A DNA stretch of 5,776 nucleotides from an uncultured Pseudorhodobacter sp. (GTDB lineage Bacteria; Pseudomonadota; Alphaproteobacteria; Rhodobacterales; Rhodobacteraceae). A program made the translations under genes and the position numbers. The number at the start of each line of letters is the position of its first letter. Within the stretch, counting starts at the first letter, position 1. Positions 5,311 through 5,776 of this stretch are shown in pieces. The notes beneath the pieces are model-generated. The model worked only from the letters and a program-made list of their open reading frames with translations, was not told the DNA's origin and searched no databases. The DNA lies in assembly GCA_937910975.1 (NCBI GenBank), contig CALEMZ010000422.1, positions 1 to 5,776 of the forward strand, read 5' to 3'.

Positions 5311-5776
5311 TATCGACCAAGGGCTTGGATGACGCCGCGCATGCGCTCATCCTCCTTGTCCATAAATCCTTGCCCCATTTCATAGGCGCGCTGCACCGCG
5401 ATCATCCGCGCAATTTCGGAGATCGGGTTGACATTGCTTTCCTCGACAAACCCCTGAAGGATAGTCGCGCCCTCCACTGGTTCTACCGCGTCACTGGTAA
5501 AGGTCGCCCCACCCTGTTGCATCAATTTCAGCGGATCCGTCGGTTGCCAAAGCCCGATCTGCGCCAAGGGCTGCCCTTTGGCCGAAAGCGTGCCATCGGA
5601 AGACAGGGCCACAGGCCCCGCATCAGGCGGAACGAAGATCGGTGCGCCGCCAAGGTCCAGTAACCGATGCCCATCAGGGTTCACCAGTTCCCCCTCGGCA
5701 TTGGGCATGAAACTGCCCGCGCGCGTCATGGCTTGGCCTTGCGGAGTCTCAATCAAGAAGAACCCATCGCCCTGAA
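5310..5776 (-). CDS. flgF: FlgF, flagellar proximal rod protein, C-terminal part
   Basis: FlgF is a proximal rod subunit that stacks below FlgG. The gene enters from the right edge already in frame: the first residues read QGDGFFLIETPQG, the usual mid-chain signature of FlgF and FlgG proteins. A TTG at 5754-5756 could be taken as a start but lies inside the domain. About 155 residues are present. The C-terminal helix motif reads LQGFVEESNVNPISEIARMI, then AVQRAYEMGQGFMDKEDERM and a final GVIQALGR. In family members of about 240 residues, the missing part would hold the N-terminal rod helix. The order before flgG and the lack of FlgG-type spacing identify it as flgF. It ends 9 bp before flgG. 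Confidence 0.93.
   Translation of the reverse strand, partial: QGDGFFLIETPQGQAMTRAGSFMPNAEGELVNPDGHRLLDLGGAPIFVPPDAGPVALSSDGTLSAKGQPLAQIGLWQPTDPLKLMQQGGATFTSDAVEPVEGATILQGFVEESNVNPISEIARMIAVQRAYEMGQGFMDKEDERMRGVIQALGR

Noticed and set aside
1..5776. CRISPR array, tRNA or rRNA gene, defence cluster or other new system
   Set aside because: No regularly spaced repeats, RNA gene signatures or unexplained conserved gene group were seen; every conserved frame belongs to a known family.

Overview
The window looks like a chromosomal piece of an alphaproteobacterium, most likely of the order Rhodobacterales. This is inferred from protein style alone: the UbiB, the short FlgA, the FliL and the gene order flgF-flgG-flgA-flgH-fliL all resemble that order. 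No database search was run.

Left part (1-1723): the 3' portion of ubiB (ubiquinone biosynthesis kinase-like protein) on the + strand runs off the left edge. It meets, tail to tail with a 4-bp overlap, a complete small-molecule phosphotransferase gene of the APH/choline kinase fold on the - strand.

Middle part (1724-2899, about 1.2 kb) has no intact gene and is an insertion-sequence graveyard. Three fragments can be read. The first is the tnpA-tnpB end of an IS66-family element on the - strand; tnpA is frameshifted by a 16-bp tandem duplication, and tnpB carries a stop codon and lacks its end. The second is the C-terminal third of an IS5-family DDE transposase on the + strand, with a 1-base deletion and its right terminal end kept. 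The third is a short + strand tail resembling the end of an IS3-family orfB. A 9-bp perfect hairpin lies between the tnpB remnant and the phosphotransferase start.

Right part (2900-5776): a compact - strand flagellar operon, read from the right edge as flgF (partial), flgG, flgA, flgH, fliL. Gaps are 9, -4, 12 and 5 bp. It encodes rod proteins (FlgF, FlgG), the periplasmic chaperone for the P ring (FlgA), the outer-membrane L ring (FlgH) and the stator-associated inner-membrane protein FliL. The genes are intact where visible and no promoter is seen, so transcription presumably starts beyond the right edge.

I see no new defence, metabolic or mobile system. The most informative feature is the IS graveyard between a ubiB locus and a flagellar operon, which may mark a rearrangement breakpoint. 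The readable decay steps within the IS remnants are the next most useful.
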